DNA from: Treponema sp.
GTDB lineage: Bacteria; Spirochaetota; Spirochaetia; Treponematales; Treponemataceae
DNA: 41,689 bases
Direction of reading: 5' to 3'
Assembly: GCA_004294945.1 (NCBI GenBank)
Contig: SHOL01000003.1
Coordinates: 1-41,689 of the forward strand
Shown: positions 9,710 through 17,750 of the stretch, one piece after another
How positions within the stretch are numbered: position 1 is the first letter of the stretch
Layout of the letters: the number at the start of each line of letters is the position of its first letter
Program-made: the position numbers and the translations under genes
The notes under the pieces: generated by a model
Database searches by the model: none
Seen by the model: only the letters and a program-made list of their open reading frames with translations
Told to the model about the DNA's origin: nothing

Positions 9710-10719
9710 ACGCCCGGTTTGATGAATATTTGGCTTACGCATCCGGGGTACGCAAATTGTCCCCAAGGACAATCGCGAGCTACAGGCGAGATTTATCTCT
9801 CCTTGAACAACATTGTCCGATCGATCCGCTGGAATTGACTGTCGAAGACATTCGTCTTTTTTTGGCAGAACTTGCATCGCAAAAATACCAGTCGGTTAGC
9901 ATCAACCGAGTGCTCTCAACGCTCAGGGGATTTTTTGCCTACGCCATTCGGTTTCATCTGACCGACATGAATCCGGTATCAACGCTTAAAAATCTGAAAA
10001 CTCCGCGAAAGCTTCCTGTTTACCTGGATCCGGATGCGGCAGACTCTTTTTGCTCGATACCGGATGCGACCTTCAGACGTGCAGATTCTTGTAGTTTATC
10101 AATGTCGACAGCACAGCTGGCCGTACCGTCGACAGCACAGCTGGCCGCACCGTCGGTAACCTGTTCTCCCGGGCGAAAAGCATTGTGGCTTTCTAGGGAT
10201 CGAGCGTTGTTGCACGCGCTGTATTCAACCGGTTGTCGTGTTTCTGAAATCGCCTCGCTCAAAATCCGGGATCTTGATTCCCGTCATTCATCCGCAATTA
10301 TCATGGGTAAAGGCGCAAAAGAACGGCATGTTTTCTTTTCACGAAAAGCACGAAGCTGTCTGGATGAATGGATTTCAGAACGAGCGGTGTTCCTTTCAGG
10401 GCTGTCAGACAACAGTAAAAGCGGAGATTTTGTTTTTTTGTCTAGACGTGGAAACCCTCTTTCGATCCGTGGAATTCAGTTTATTATCGATTATTACTCC
10501 CGAGCCGGCAACCTCCCTGCAGGATTTTCCCCCCATGCGCTCAGGCACAGTTTTGCGACTACTCTGGTTGTACGCGGCGCAGACATTCGCATTGTTCAGG
10601 AGCTGCTTGGGCATTCAAGTATTTCCACTACTCAGAGGTATACCCATATTACTCCCGAGCGGCTAAAAAAATTATATCATCGTGCGCATCCGCACGGTCA
10701 GGAGAAACCGGAATCATGA
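9706..10719 (+). CDS. xerC: XerC/CodV-type tyrosine recombinase with a linker insertion
   Basis: Tyrosine recombinase of 337 residues, about 40 longer than usual. The N-terminal core-binding domain spans about 1-100 ([28 protein letters not shown]). Catalytic residues are R178 (TGCRVSE), K202 (GKGAKER), H277 and R280 (HALRH), H303 (LLGH) and nucleophile Y312 (TTQRYTHI), followed by YHRAHPHG, like the HPR tail of XerC/D. The extra length is an Ala/Ser/Pro-rich insert at about 119-158, between the two domains, containing a 24-bp in-frame tandem duplication. Overlaps of 4 bp (ATGA) with topA and with hslV give topA-xerC-hslV-hslU, the same placement as codV in Bacillus subtilis, so I use the XerC name. 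Confidence 0.92.
   Translation: MNARFDEYLAYASGVRKLSPRTIASYRRDLSLLEQHCPIDPLELTVEDIRLFLAELASQKYQSVSINRVLSTLRGFFAYAIRFHLTDMNPVSTLKNLKTPRKLPVYLDPDAADSFCSIPDATFRRADSCSLSMSTAQLAVPSTAQLAAPSVTCSPGRKALWLSRDRALLHALYSTGCRVSEIASLKIRDLDSRHSSAIIMGKGAKERHVFFSRKARSCLDEWISERAVFLSGLSDNSKSGDFVFLSRRGNPLSIRGIQFIIDYYSRAGNLPAGFSPHALRHSFATTLVVRGADIRIVQELLGHSSISTTQRYTHITPERLKKLYHRAHPHGQEKPES
10104..10151 (+). repeat. 24-bp tandem duplication inside xerC
   Basis: Two adjacent copies of GTCGACAGCACAGCTGGCCG plus (T/C... )ACC, 10104-10127 and 10128-10151, differing at one base. In frame they encode STAQLAVP then STAQLAAP in the linker between the core-binding and catalytic domains of XerC. Being a multiple of three, the duplication keeps the frame, which suggests slippage or unequal recombination. 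Confidence 0.95.
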
Positions 10720-11255
10720 AAAAGACGATTATCCGCAGCACAACGGTGATTGCGGTACGCAGAAATGGAAAGGTTGCAATGGCCGGCGATGGTCAGGTGA
10801 CAATGGGCGAAACGGTTATGAAGCCGAATGCGCGTAAAGTGCGAAAAATTTACGACGGACGAATCCTGACCGGTTTCGCCGGAGCCACAGCCGATGCGTT
10901 TACCCTGCTTGAAAAATTTGAACTGAGGGTGAAGGAATTTGCCGGAGATCTCGTCCGCGCCGCTGTAGAGCTTGCGAAGGACTGGAGAACTGATAAGGCC
11001 TTGCGCAATCTGCAAGCCTTGCTTTTGGTAGCAGATAAGGAAAAAACGCTGTTAATTTCGGGTACCGGTGATGTGATCGAGCCCGAAGGCGATGCGATTG
11101 CAATCGGATCCGGTGGAAATTACGCGTATTCAGCAGCTCTTGCCTATCTTGATGCGACAGATCTGGATGCGCGGGAAATTGCGCGCAAGAGCCTTGAAAT
11201 AGCCGGAAAGATTTGCATTTACACAAACGACCATGTTCAGATAGAGGAGCTGTAA
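10716..11255 (+). CDS. hslV: HslV (ClpQ), ATP-dependent protease peptidase subunit with short propeptide
   Basis: Peptidase of the two-component HslUV protease, a threonine protease of the proteasome type. The 179 residues match the family throughout: [99 protein letters not shown] and a terminal [14 protein letters not shown]. In E. coli the catalytic Thr follows the initiator Met directly. Here the matching Thr is about T9 (MKKTIIRS then TTVIAV), and no closer start codon exists, so an 8-residue propeptide must be removed to expose it. It overlaps xerC by 4 bp and is followed 5 bp later by hslU. Confidence 0.96.
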   Translation: MKKTIIRSTTVIAVRRNGKVAMAGDGQVTMGETVMKPNARKVRKIYDGRILTGFAGATADAFTLLEKFELRVKEFAGDLVRAAVELAKDWRTDKALRNLQALLLVADKEKTLLISGTGDVIEPEGDAIAIGSGGNYAYSAALAYLDATDLDAREIARKSLEIAGKICIYTNDHVQIEEL

Positions 11256-11260
11256 ACCCG

Positions 11261-12691
11261 ATGGATACACTTGATTCGCTTACTCCCAAGGCAGTTGTAG
11301 AGGAACTCGATAAATACATTATTGGCCAACAGAAGGCAAAGCGTGCTGTTGCGGTTGCGCTGCGCAATCGAACACGGAGACTCAAGCTGCCTGATGATGT
11401 CCGGGATGAAATCGCACCAAAAAATATACTGATGATCGGTCCTACCGGAGTCGGAAAAACAGAAATCGCCCGCCGCCTTGCAAAACTGGGCGGAGCTCCG
11501 TTTCTGAAAGTCGAGGCGACAAAGTATACCGAAGTAGGCTACGTCGGCCGGGATGTCGAATCAATGATCCGTGATTTGATGGCTGTAGGTTATGCGATGG
11601 TCAAGACCGAAATGCAGGCTTCCTTGCGTGCCGAAGCGGAAAAACGCACTGAGGAAGCTTTGCTCGATTTGTTGCTTCCCGGTATGAAGCACAAAAGAAC
11701 CGGTGCATCATCTTCCGGTGCATCATCTTCCGGTGCTGTTTCTGAAGGTGCAGACAAACAGATCGGGACGTCTCTCATCCTCCAGAGTGAACCTTCGCCC
11801 AGCGAATCTGGTACCCGAGAAAAATTCCGTACCATGCTTCGGGAGGGCAAACTCGAGGATCGAATAGTCGAAATCGATGTCCAAAAGCAGGGGATGCCCT
11901 CTTTTGAAGTGTTTGCCGGATCGTCAAACATCGAAGATCTGGAGATGAGCGTCGCAAACATAACCAACCTGATAACTGGCGGGCGTTCAAAACGGAAGTC
12001 TGTTACTGTCAGGGAGGCCCGGGAACTCCTGATTATGGAGCAGCTTGACAAAATAGTAGATCATGATCGCGTGGCCGAAGAAGCCCGTCGCCGGGTCGAG
12101 CAGACAGGAATCGTGTTCATCGACGAAATCGACAAGATTGCTACCAGAGGCGAGCGGGCAAGCGGTCAGGATGTGTCGCGCGAAGGCGTACAGCGGGACA
12201 TTCTGCCAATCGTCGAAGGTTCCAGCGTAAACACAAAATACGGCGTGGTAGATACCACTCACATTCTTTTTATTGCTGCGGGTGCATTCACTCTTTCAAA
12301 ACCCAGCGATCTGATACCGGAATTGCAGGGGCGTTTCCCGCTTCGCGTAGAACTGGATTCTTTGCATGCTGAAGATTTCTACCGGATTTTAAAAGAGCCA
12401 AAAAATGCTCTGCTCAAGCAATACACCGAACTTCTGGGAACAGAAGGTGTAACAATCAGTTTCTCTGAGGATGCCATTCTGCGGATGAGTGATCTTGCGG
12501 CAGAGGTGAACTCGCGAATGGAGAACATAGGCGCACGCCGTCTGCATACGATCATGGAAATGCTCCTTGAAGAGATATCTTTTAATGCCAGCGAGATGTC
12601 CGGGCAGCACATTGATATCGACAGAACGTATGTAGACGATCGGCTCAAAGGAATTGTTCAGGACCAGGATTTATCGCGCTATATTCTTTGA
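11261..12691 (+). CDS. hslU: HslU (ClpY), AAA+ unfoldase of the HslUV protease
   Basis: Hexameric ATPase that unfolds substrates and feeds them to HslV. In 476 residues, Walker A is GPTGVGKTE at about 60-68, followed by KVEATKYTEVGYVGRDVESM with the GYVGRD pore loop. Walker B is FIDEIDK near 286-292, sensor elements follow (ELQGRFPLRVEL), and the C-terminus DLSRYIL is the tail that docks into HslV. The start at 11261 has GAGGAG at 11244-11249 overlapping the end of hslV. The I domain carries a Ser/Ala/Gly-rich stretch built from a 15-bp tandem duplication (GASSS twice, about residues 148-157), a low-complexity insert in an otherwise conserved protein. Confidence 0.97.
   Translation: MDTLDSLTPKAVVEELDKYIIGQQKAKRAVAVALRNRTRRLKLPDDVRDEIAPKNILMIGPTGVGKTEIARRLAKLGGAPFLKVEATKYTEVGYVGRDVESMIRDLMAVGYAMVKTEMQASLRAEAEKRTEEALLDLLLPGMKHKRTGASSSGASSSGAVSEGADKQIGTSLILQSEPSPSESGTREKFRTMLREGKLEDRIVEIDVQKQGMPSFEVFAGSSNIEDLEMSVANITNLITGGRSKRKSVTVREARELLIMEQLDKIVDHDRVAEEARRRVEQTGIVFIDEIDKIATRGERASGQDVSREGVQRDILPIVEGSSVNTKYGVVDTTHILFIAAGAFTLSKPSDLIPELQGRFPLRVELDSLHAEDFYRILKEPKNALLKQYTELLGTEGVTISFSEDAILRMSDLAAEVNSRMENIGARRLHTIMEMLLEEISFNASEMSGQHIDIDRTYVDDRLKGIVQDQDLSRYIL
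11702..11731 (+). repeat. 15-bp tandem duplication inside hslU
   Basis: Two perfect adjacent copies of GGTGCATCATCTTCC (11702-11716 and 11717-11731), followed by the start of a third (GGTGCTG). In frame they encode GASSS-GASSS-GA within the HslU I domain. Confidence 0.95.
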
Positions 12692-12699
12692 ATAACTGT

Positions 12700-12726
12700 T
12701 AACTGCAGGGTGAAAACTGCCGAAAA
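12700..12726 (+). promoter_or_regulatory. Candidate sigma28-type promoter before flgB
   Basis: TAAC at 12700-12703, 15 bp, then GCCGAAAA at 12719-12726, compared with the flagellar sigma28 consensus TAAA-N15-GCCGATAA. It lies in the 55-bp gap between hslU and flgB, 20 bp before the flgB ATG. The spacing is exact and 10 of 12 bases match. The Shine-Dalgarno AAGGAG follows at 12734-12739. No experimental support is available here, and a housekeeping promoter further upstream could also drive the operon. Confidence 0.4.
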
Positions 12727-12746
12727 AATAAACAAGGAGTTTTGCA

Positions 12747-13160
12747 ATGAACAGTTTCACCAGAACGACGGATCTTCTGCATCGCGCAATGGATGTGAGC
12801 ACCCTTCGCTATTCTGTTTCTGCCAACAATCTGGCGAACTCCGGCGTCCCCGAATTCAAACGGACGTTCGTTAATTTCGAAACAGAGCTCAAGAATGCGC
12901 TCGAATCCGAAGAACGGGCCCGGGGTCAGTTTCAGCTTACAGTCGCTGACGACCGGCATATAGCTTCGGATGGTGTAATCGACTACCGTACAGTTGAACC
13001 GAGGCGTGTGCTCGATTACACTACTTCGTCAAAAGCAAACGGAAACAACGTCGATCCTGAAGAAGAAGCCATGGAACTGCTCAGAATCCAGCTGAATTAT
13101 CAAATGCTTACACAACTCCAGAGTTTTGAGTTCTCCCAGGCGAACAGCGTACTGAAATAA
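12747..13160 (+). CDS. flgB: FlgB, flagellar proximal rod protein
   Basis: Rod component of the flagellar basal body; in spirochetes this builds the periplasmic flagella. The 137-residue product has the conserved N-terminal rod motif in the region VSANNLANSGVPEFKR (about 27-42, equivalent to NxANxxTPGFK) and a C-terminal helix with the EEEAMELLRIQLNYQMLTQL pattern that pairs with it in axial proteins. AAGGAG lies about 8 bp upstream of the ATG. It is the first gene of a flgB-flgC-fliE-fliF-fliG-fliH-fliI-fliJ run on the + strand. Confidence 0.95.
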   Translation: MNSFTRTTDLLHRAMDVSTLRYSVSANNLANSGVPEFKRTFVNFETELKNALESEERARGQFQLTVADDRHIASDGVIDYRTVEPRRVLDYTTSSKANGNNVDPEEEAMELLRIQLNYQMLTQLQSFEFSQANSVLK

Positions 13161-13173
13161 AGGGGATACATAG

Positions 13174-13629
13174 ATGGGACTTTTTACCAGCATTAATATT
13201 GCAGCGACAGGAATGAGCGCCGAACGGCTCAGAACAGACGTCATTTCAGACAATATTGCCAATGCCTCCACAACCCGAACCCAGGATGGCGGTGCGTTCA
13301 AACGCAGCCGTGTAGTTCTTGCCCAGAAAGAAAACGGAATCGACTGGCGAACTGCATTCACGCCCGAAAACATCGAGCGCGGTCCCGGGAGCGGTGTAAA
13401 AGTTGTCAGCGTCGAAAAGGATTCTTCAGATATGCGGATGGTCTACGATCCTACGCATCCGGATGCTATCAAATCTGGACCGAAAACCGGGTATGTTGAA
13501 TATCCCAATGTAAATATTGTAACTGAAATGGTAGATCTTATTTCGGCTTCCCGTTCTTACGAAGCGAATTCGTCAGTGATACAGGGCTCAAAAGAAATGT
13601 TTATGCGCGCCCTGGAAATAGGCAGGTAG
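13174..13629 (+). CDS. flgC: FlgC, flagellar proximal rod protein
   Basis: Second rod protein, 151 residues. It shows the FlgC N-terminus FTSINIAATGMSAERLRTDVISDNIANASTT in pieces (ATGMSAERLR; ISDNIANASTT), the middle GPGSGVKVVSVEKD, then DPTHPDA, GYVEYPNVNIVTEMVDLISA and the terminal SRSYEAN helix. These are the standard landmarks of the family and the length is normal. It starts 13 bp after flgB and ends 3 bp before fliE, so it is cotranscribed with both. Confidence 0.96.
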   Translation: MGLFTSINIAATGMSAERLRTDVISDNIANASTTRTQDGGAFKRSRVVLAQKENGIDWRTAFTPENIERGPGSGVKVVSVEKDSSDMRMVYDPTHPDAIKSGPKTGYVEYPNVNIVTEMVDLISASRSYEANSSVIQGSKEMFMRALEIGR

Positions 13630-13632
13630 TAA

Positions 13633-13941
13633 ATGGCAATTTCACCGGTAACTGTGCACAATTTCAGATCTGATATGGTTTCTTCAACCTCCATGATCGA
13701 CAATTCGAGCCGTCCCGAAACAGCCAGTTTTGAGCAGACCCTCCTGCAAGCCTTTGATGAAATGAATACCAAACAGATCCGGACCGACGAACTCGCCCAG
13801 CAGATGATTATCGATCCTGAATCCGTTGATGTGCATGATGTCACTATCGCAATGGCTGAAGCGAACTTGTCCCTAAAAATTGCGCAGTCGGTTATAGACC
13901 GCGTAATAAAAGGCTGGAACGACATTACAACAACCCGATAA
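13633..13941 (+). CDS. fliE: FliE, flagellar hook-basal body adapter
   Basis: Small export-gate-proximal protein that joins the MS ring and export apparatus to the rod. The 102 residues show the family pattern of a Ser/Thr-rich N-terminus, a central SFEQTLLQAFDEMN segment and a C-terminal DPESVDVHDVTIAMAEANLSLKIAQSVIDR region matching the FliE signature (DVHDVxIAxxEAxLSLxxAxxVRDR). The ATG at 13633 is 3 bp after flgC. A 77-bp gap with regulatory-looking sequence separates it from fliF. Confidence 0.94.
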   Translation: MAISPVTVHNFRSDMVSSTSMIDNSSRPETASFEQTLLQAFDEMNTKQIRTDELAQQMIIDPESVDVHDVTIAMAEANLSLKIAQSVIDRVIKGWNDITTTR

Positions 13942-13953
13942 ATGTGCTATACT
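13925..13953 (+). promoter_or_regulatory. Candidate sigma70 promoter with extended -10, inside the flagellar operon
   Basis: TTACAA at 13925-13930, a 17-bp spacer, and TATACT at 13948-13953, with TGC directly before the -10 (extended -10, TGnTATACT). The predicted start of transcription is about 13960. The -35 lies in the last codons of fliE. This would let fliF-fliJ be transcribed separately from flgB-flgC-fliE. Confidence 0.5.
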
Positions 13954-13967
13954 TACGTGCTGAAGAA

Positions 13968-13981
13968 TTAGTGCGCACTAA
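13968..13981. promoter_or_regulatory. 14-bp perfect palindrome, candidate operator upstream of fliF
   Basis: TTAGTGCGCACTAA is its own reverse complement. It sits about 8-21 bp downstream of the predicted transcription start of the fliE/fliF promoter and 38 bp before the fliF ATG, where a dimeric repressor would block transcription. The binding protein is unknown. A short RNA hairpin is less likely because there is no loop. Confidence 0.45.
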
Positions 13982-14018
13982 ACTAACACACAGGTTCGTT
14001 CTGTAACGGGAGGGGAGC

Positions 14019-15722
14019 ATGAACGAATGGCTGAAAAAGCTTGTATCGCAGTTATCGACTCTTTGGGGTAAATGGACGCTTGTCCAAAAGCTCATTCTTG
14101 GTGGAATTATTGCGGCGGTCATCGTCGGCTTTGTCATACTTTTTTCTGTTTCGTCTTCACCTTCCATGGTACCTCTCATAGACAGTCCGATCGCGGACGA
14201 ATCGCTTCGCGACAAGATTGTTCTTCGGCTTAATCAAGAGAATGTAAAGACGTCGATATCTGCGACCGGAATAATCTCGGTTCAGGATGAATCTGTCGCC
14301 CGCAGGATGCGGTCCATTCTGATCCGCGAAGACCTTATTCCGCAAAATGTAGATCCGTGGGCTATCTTCGATGTTGAGCGCTGGACTATCACCGATTTTG
14401 AACGGAATGTAAACAAACGTCGGGCAATAATCGAAGAAGTACGTCAGCACATAAAGGCTCTCGACGATATCGACGATGCAAGCGTCGTTGTTACGCTCCC
14501 CGAAACAGCATTGTTTTCCAACGATCAAAATCCGGTAACTGCCAGCGTCGTCCTGTATCCCAAACCGGGAAGCGACATTACCACAAACCGAAAAAAAGTC
14601 GAGGGCATCCAGAAGATACTCAAGTTTGCTGTTGAAGGTCTTGAAGATGCGAATATTACCATAGCAGACAGTTCCGGCACTGTTTTGAACGATTTTGAAG
14701 GAATGAAGGAATGGGACAGGTTGTCCCGAATCGAGAAAGAACAGAAGCTTATCGCCCAGCTGGAAACCCAGTACCGAGCCCGTATTCTTGGAGCTCTCCA
14801 GCAGATTTACGGAATGGACCGCGTGAGGGATCTGAACCTCAAGATTGAGATGGACATGTCCGACAAGTCTGTCCAAACGCGCGATTATCTGCCGACCACT
14901 ATCAAGCCGGACAATCCTGAGACTCCGTATGACGACTCGCAAATTGTCGAATCCATCACCCTGTCTTCTGAAACTTCAACAACGCGATGGCAGGGATCTG
15001 GATATAACCCCGAAGGTCCCGCGGGCGTCGAAGGACAAACGGCTCCTGCATACAAGGATATGTCGAATCTCTACGGTTTGTCGGAACAGTCTATTGTAAA
15101 GAAGAACGAGCTTGTCGGGCAGCGGGATACCACCGAGACCGTCAGCCCTTCAATGGGACGAAGAACGGTATCGGTCAACATCGACGGCGTCTGGTCCAAG
15201 AGACGGGATGAAAAAGGCAATTTCGTCATCAAGAACGGCGCAATAGAGCGTGAATATGTACCGATCAGCGCTGAGGAACTCCAGTCAGCCACCAAGGCTG
15301 TTCAGGATGCTATAGGCTACAACAGAGCCCGCGGAGATTCGGTCAGTGTGTTGAATATTAAATTCGACAGAACGTCCCAATTCGAAAAAGAAGACGCAGC
15401 GTATTTCCAGAAATTGCAGACTCAGCAGACGGTGCTGTATTCTTTGATTGCGCTTGCGGTTATCCTGTTTGCATTTATAATATACCGGATGATTGTACGC
15501 GAACTTGAGCGCCGCCGTCGGCTCAAGGAAGAAGAACTGCTTCGCAAGCACCAGATGGAACGCGAAAAAACGTTGTGGGAAGCCGAACAGGCCGGTATGG
15601 AAGTATCAATGTCTGTTGAGGAGCGCAAACGTCTTGAGCTCCAGGAAAATGCGATAAACATGGCAAAAGAGCATCCTGAGGATGTTGCTTTGCTGATCAG
15701 AACCTGGTTGATGGAGGAATAA
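14019..15722 (+). CDS. fliF: FliF, flagellar MS-ring protein
   Basis: Inner-membrane ring protein that nucleates basal-body assembly, 567 residues. A first membrane segment lies at about 24-44 and a second near 471-489, with the large periplasmic part holding the ring-building motifs between them. Typical stretches are EENVKTSISATG-like early sequence, KRRAIIEEVRQHIKALDDIDDASV pattern, VTLPETALF, and a Pro/Ser/Glu-rich variable section around 290-380. The cytoplasmic C-terminus with many charged residues (ERRRRLKEEELL) and an acidic helix is where FliG binds. A GGGAGGGG Shine-Dalgarno is at 14008-14015. fliG starts 3 bp after the stop, fitting the tight FliF-FliG partnership. Confidence 0.95.
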   Translation: MNEWLKKLVSQLSTLWGKWTLVQKLILGGIIAAVIVGFVILFSVSSSPSMVPLIDSPIADESLRDKIVLRLNQENVKTSISATGIISVQDESVARRMRSILIREDLIPQNVDPWAIFDVERWTITDFERNVNKRRAIIEEVRQHIKALDDIDDASVVVTLPETALFSNDQNPVTASVVLYPKPGSDITTNRKKVEGIQKILKFAVEGLEDANITIADSSGTVLNDFEGMKEWDRLSRIEKEQKLIAQLETQYRARILGALQQIYGMDRVRDLNLKIEMDMSDKSVQTRDYLPTTIKPDNPETPYDDSQIVESITLSSETSTTRWQGSGYNPEGPAGVEGQTAPAYKDMSNLYGLSEQSIVKKNELVGQRDTTETVSPSMGRRTVSVNIDGVWSKRRDEKGNFVIKNGAIEREYVPISAEELQSATKAVQDAIGYNRARGDSVSVLNIKFDRTSQFEKEDAAYFQKLQTQQTVLYSLIALAVILFAFIIYRMIVRELERRRRLKEEELLRKHQMEREKTLWEAEQAGMEVSMSVEERKRLELQENAINMAKEHPEDVALLIRTWLMEE

Positions 15723-15725
15723 TAT

Positions 15726-16796
15726 ATGGCAGCCGCTGGCTCATCATCTAAAGATAAATCGGCTCCTGCAAGCTCTTCCAAGAAGGCGAAAGATGTAAAA
15801 TCGCTGACTGGCCGGCAGAAGGCGGCTATTTTTCTGGTTTCGCTCGGTTCAGAAATATCGGCCGAAATTTTCAAGCATCTTCGCGAAGATGAAATCGAAA
15901 CGCTGACTTTCGAGATTGCCCGGTTGGAAACCGTCGAATCCGATTTTAAGGACGCTATACTCCAGGAATTCCAGGACCTCATGATGGCCCAGAATTTCAT
16001 TACAACCGGCGGTATCGATTATGCCCGCGAACTGCTAGAAAAGTCTGTAGGAAGCCAGAAAGCAATCGACATTATCAACAGGCTGACCAGTTCTTTGCAA
16101 GTGCGTCCTTTCGATTTTATCAGACGAACGGACCCTGCCCATCTATTGAACTTTATTCAACAGGAACATCCGCAAACTATTGCGCTTATTCTTGCGTATC
16201 TGGAGCCTGCCAAAGCCTCGGTAATTCTCCAGAATCTTCCTGACGACATTCAGAGCGAAGTAGCACGGAGAATCGCCACAATGGATCGTACTTCTCCCGA
16301 TGTATTGCGCGAAGTTGAACGGGTTCTGGAGAAAAAATTGTCGACGCTTTCAAGCGAAGACTATACGGCCGCCGGCGGTGTAGAAAGCATTGTTGAAATT
16401 CTTAACCTTGTCGATCGTTCCTCTGAAAAATCTATCATTGAAGCGCTCGAGGATGAAGACCCCGATCTTGCTGAAGAAATCAAGAAACGAATGTTCGTCT
16501 TCGAAGACATTGTCATGCTCGACGACCGCGCTATACAGAAAGTTATGCGCGAAGTCGACACCCAGGAGCTTGCCAAGGCACTTAAGGCAGTCGATACTGA
16601 AGTCCAGGACAAAATATTCAGAAACATGTCCAAACGGGCTGCAGGCATGCTTAAGGAAGACATGGAGTACATGGGTCCGGTGCGCCTGAAAGACGTAGAA
16701 GAAGCGCAACAGAAAATTGTATCAATCATTCGACATCTGGAGGATACGGGAGAAATCGTTATTGCCCGTTCCGGAGAGGACGAACTTGTTGTATAA
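15726..16796 (+). CDS. fliG: FliG, flagellar motor switch protein
   Basis: C-ring protein that couples the stator to rotation, 356 residues. The N-terminal domain begins after a Ser/Lys-rich leader (LTGRQKAAIFLVSLGSEIS), the middle domain holds the EHPQ motif near 146-149 (QQEHPQTIALIL), and the C-terminal torque domain contains MFVFEDIVMLDDRAIQKVMR near 255-275 with the charged residues that face MotA. AKALK and RAAGMLKEDMEYMGPVRLKDVEEAQ follow as expected. The leader of about 25 residues is longer than in E. coli. It lies 3 bp after fliF and 12 bp before fliH. Confidence 0.96.
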   Translation: MAAAGSSSKDKSAPASSSKKAKDVKSLTGRQKAAIFLVSLGSEISAEIFKHLREDEIETLTFEIARLETVESDFKDAILQEFQDLMMAQNFITTGGIDYARELLEKSVGSQKAIDIINRLTSSLQVRPFDFIRRTDPAHLLNFIQQEHPQTIALILAYLEPAKASVILQNLPDDIQSEVARRIATMDRTSPDVLREVERVLEKKLSTLSSEDYTAAGGVESIVEILNLVDRSSEKSIIEALEDEDPDLAEEIKKRMFVFEDIVMLDDRAIQKVMREVDTQELAKALKAVDTEVQDKIFRNMSKRAAGMLKEDMEYMGPVRLKDVEEAQQKIVSIIRHLEDTGEIVIARSGEDELVV

Positions 16797-16808
16797 CGGC
16801 GGTAGATA

Positions 16809-17744
16809 ATGGCAAAAACTGTATTCAGACCACATGAAATAAAGAAATCCGATGAGCTGGTACTGTTGCAGCTTCCGAGAAAATTCATTGTTGAAGAACC
16901 GGTCGAGGAAATTGCCGAAGAACCTGTCTATGAAGGTCCTACTGCCGACGATCTGCGCCGCGAAGCCCAGCAGTATCTTGAAGAATGGGAACAGCAAAAA
17001 GCACAGATGCTGGAAGAGGCAAAGCAGGAAGCCGATAAAATACTGCGAGATGCCCAAAAAGCGGCGTTTGATGAAGTTAAGCGAAAAACCGATCAGGCAC
17101 AGGTTATCAGACAGCAAGCACAAGACGAAGCATCAAAAATTCTGGATGACGCAAAAGCCGAGGCCGACCGAATCATCGAAGATGCAAAATCCCGTATGGA
17201 GCAGGAAGCCAAAACCGGCTATAACGACGGTTTCGCAAAGGGGCAGGAAGCAGGCTTTAAAGAAGGAAATCTTGAAGCCCAGCGTCTGACAGACCGCCTA
17301 CACACGATCATTGAACGTATGATGGACAAGCGGCAGGAAATCCTTGCAGAAACCGAACAGCAGATCGTCGACCTGGTGCTGCTTATGACCAGAAAAATTG
17401 TCAAAGTTATTTCCGAAAACCAAAAAAACATCGTTGTCTCCAACGTCGTGCAGGCTCTCAGAAAAGTGAAGGGCAGAGGTGACGTTATCATCCGTGTCAA
17501 TCTTGCAGATGTTGCAATGACGACACAACATATAAAAGATTTTCTCTCGACAGCCGAAAACATCAAAAACATATCAGTTGTTGAAGATTCAACTGTCGAT
17601 CGCGGCGGCTGTATTATTGAAACTGATTTTGGTGCAATCGATGCGCGAATTGCGAGCCAGCTTAACGAAATCGAACAAAAAATCCTTGAAGTTTCTCCAA
17701 TACGGACTCGTATCAAGACTGCCAATCCGGTTACCCAGGAATAA
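16809..17744 (+). CDS. fliH: FliH, flagellar export ATPase regulator
   Basis: Regulates and positions FliI at the export gate; related to the stator parts of F-type ATPases. The 311-residue protein has an acidic N-terminal stretch, a long Glu/Lys/Ala-rich coiled coil at about 50-135, then the Gly-repeat segment GYNDGFAKGQEAGFKEG near 137-153 that is a hallmark of FliH, and a C-terminal domain with RKIVKVISENQ, VQALRKVKGRGDVIIRV and RGGCIIETDFGAIDARI. The last of these is the conserved FliH/YscL ending. It sits between fliG and fliI, the usual place. Confidence 0.93.
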   Translation: MAKTVFRPHEIKKSDELVLLQLPRKFIVEEPVEEIAEEPVYEGPTADDLRREAQQYLEEWEQQKAQMLEEAKQEADKILRDAQKAAFDEVKRKTDQAQVIRQQAQDEASKILDDAKAEADRIIEDAKSRMEQEAKTGYNDGFAKGQEAGFKEGNLEAQRLTDRLHTIIERMMDKRQEILAETEQQIVDLVLLMTRKIVKVISENQKNIVVSNVVQALRKVKGRGDVIIRVNLADVAMTTQHIKDFLSTAENIKNISVVEDSTVDRGGCIIETDFGAIDARIASQLNEIEQKILEVSPIRTRIKTANPVTQE

Positions 17745-17750
17745 CCGCTT

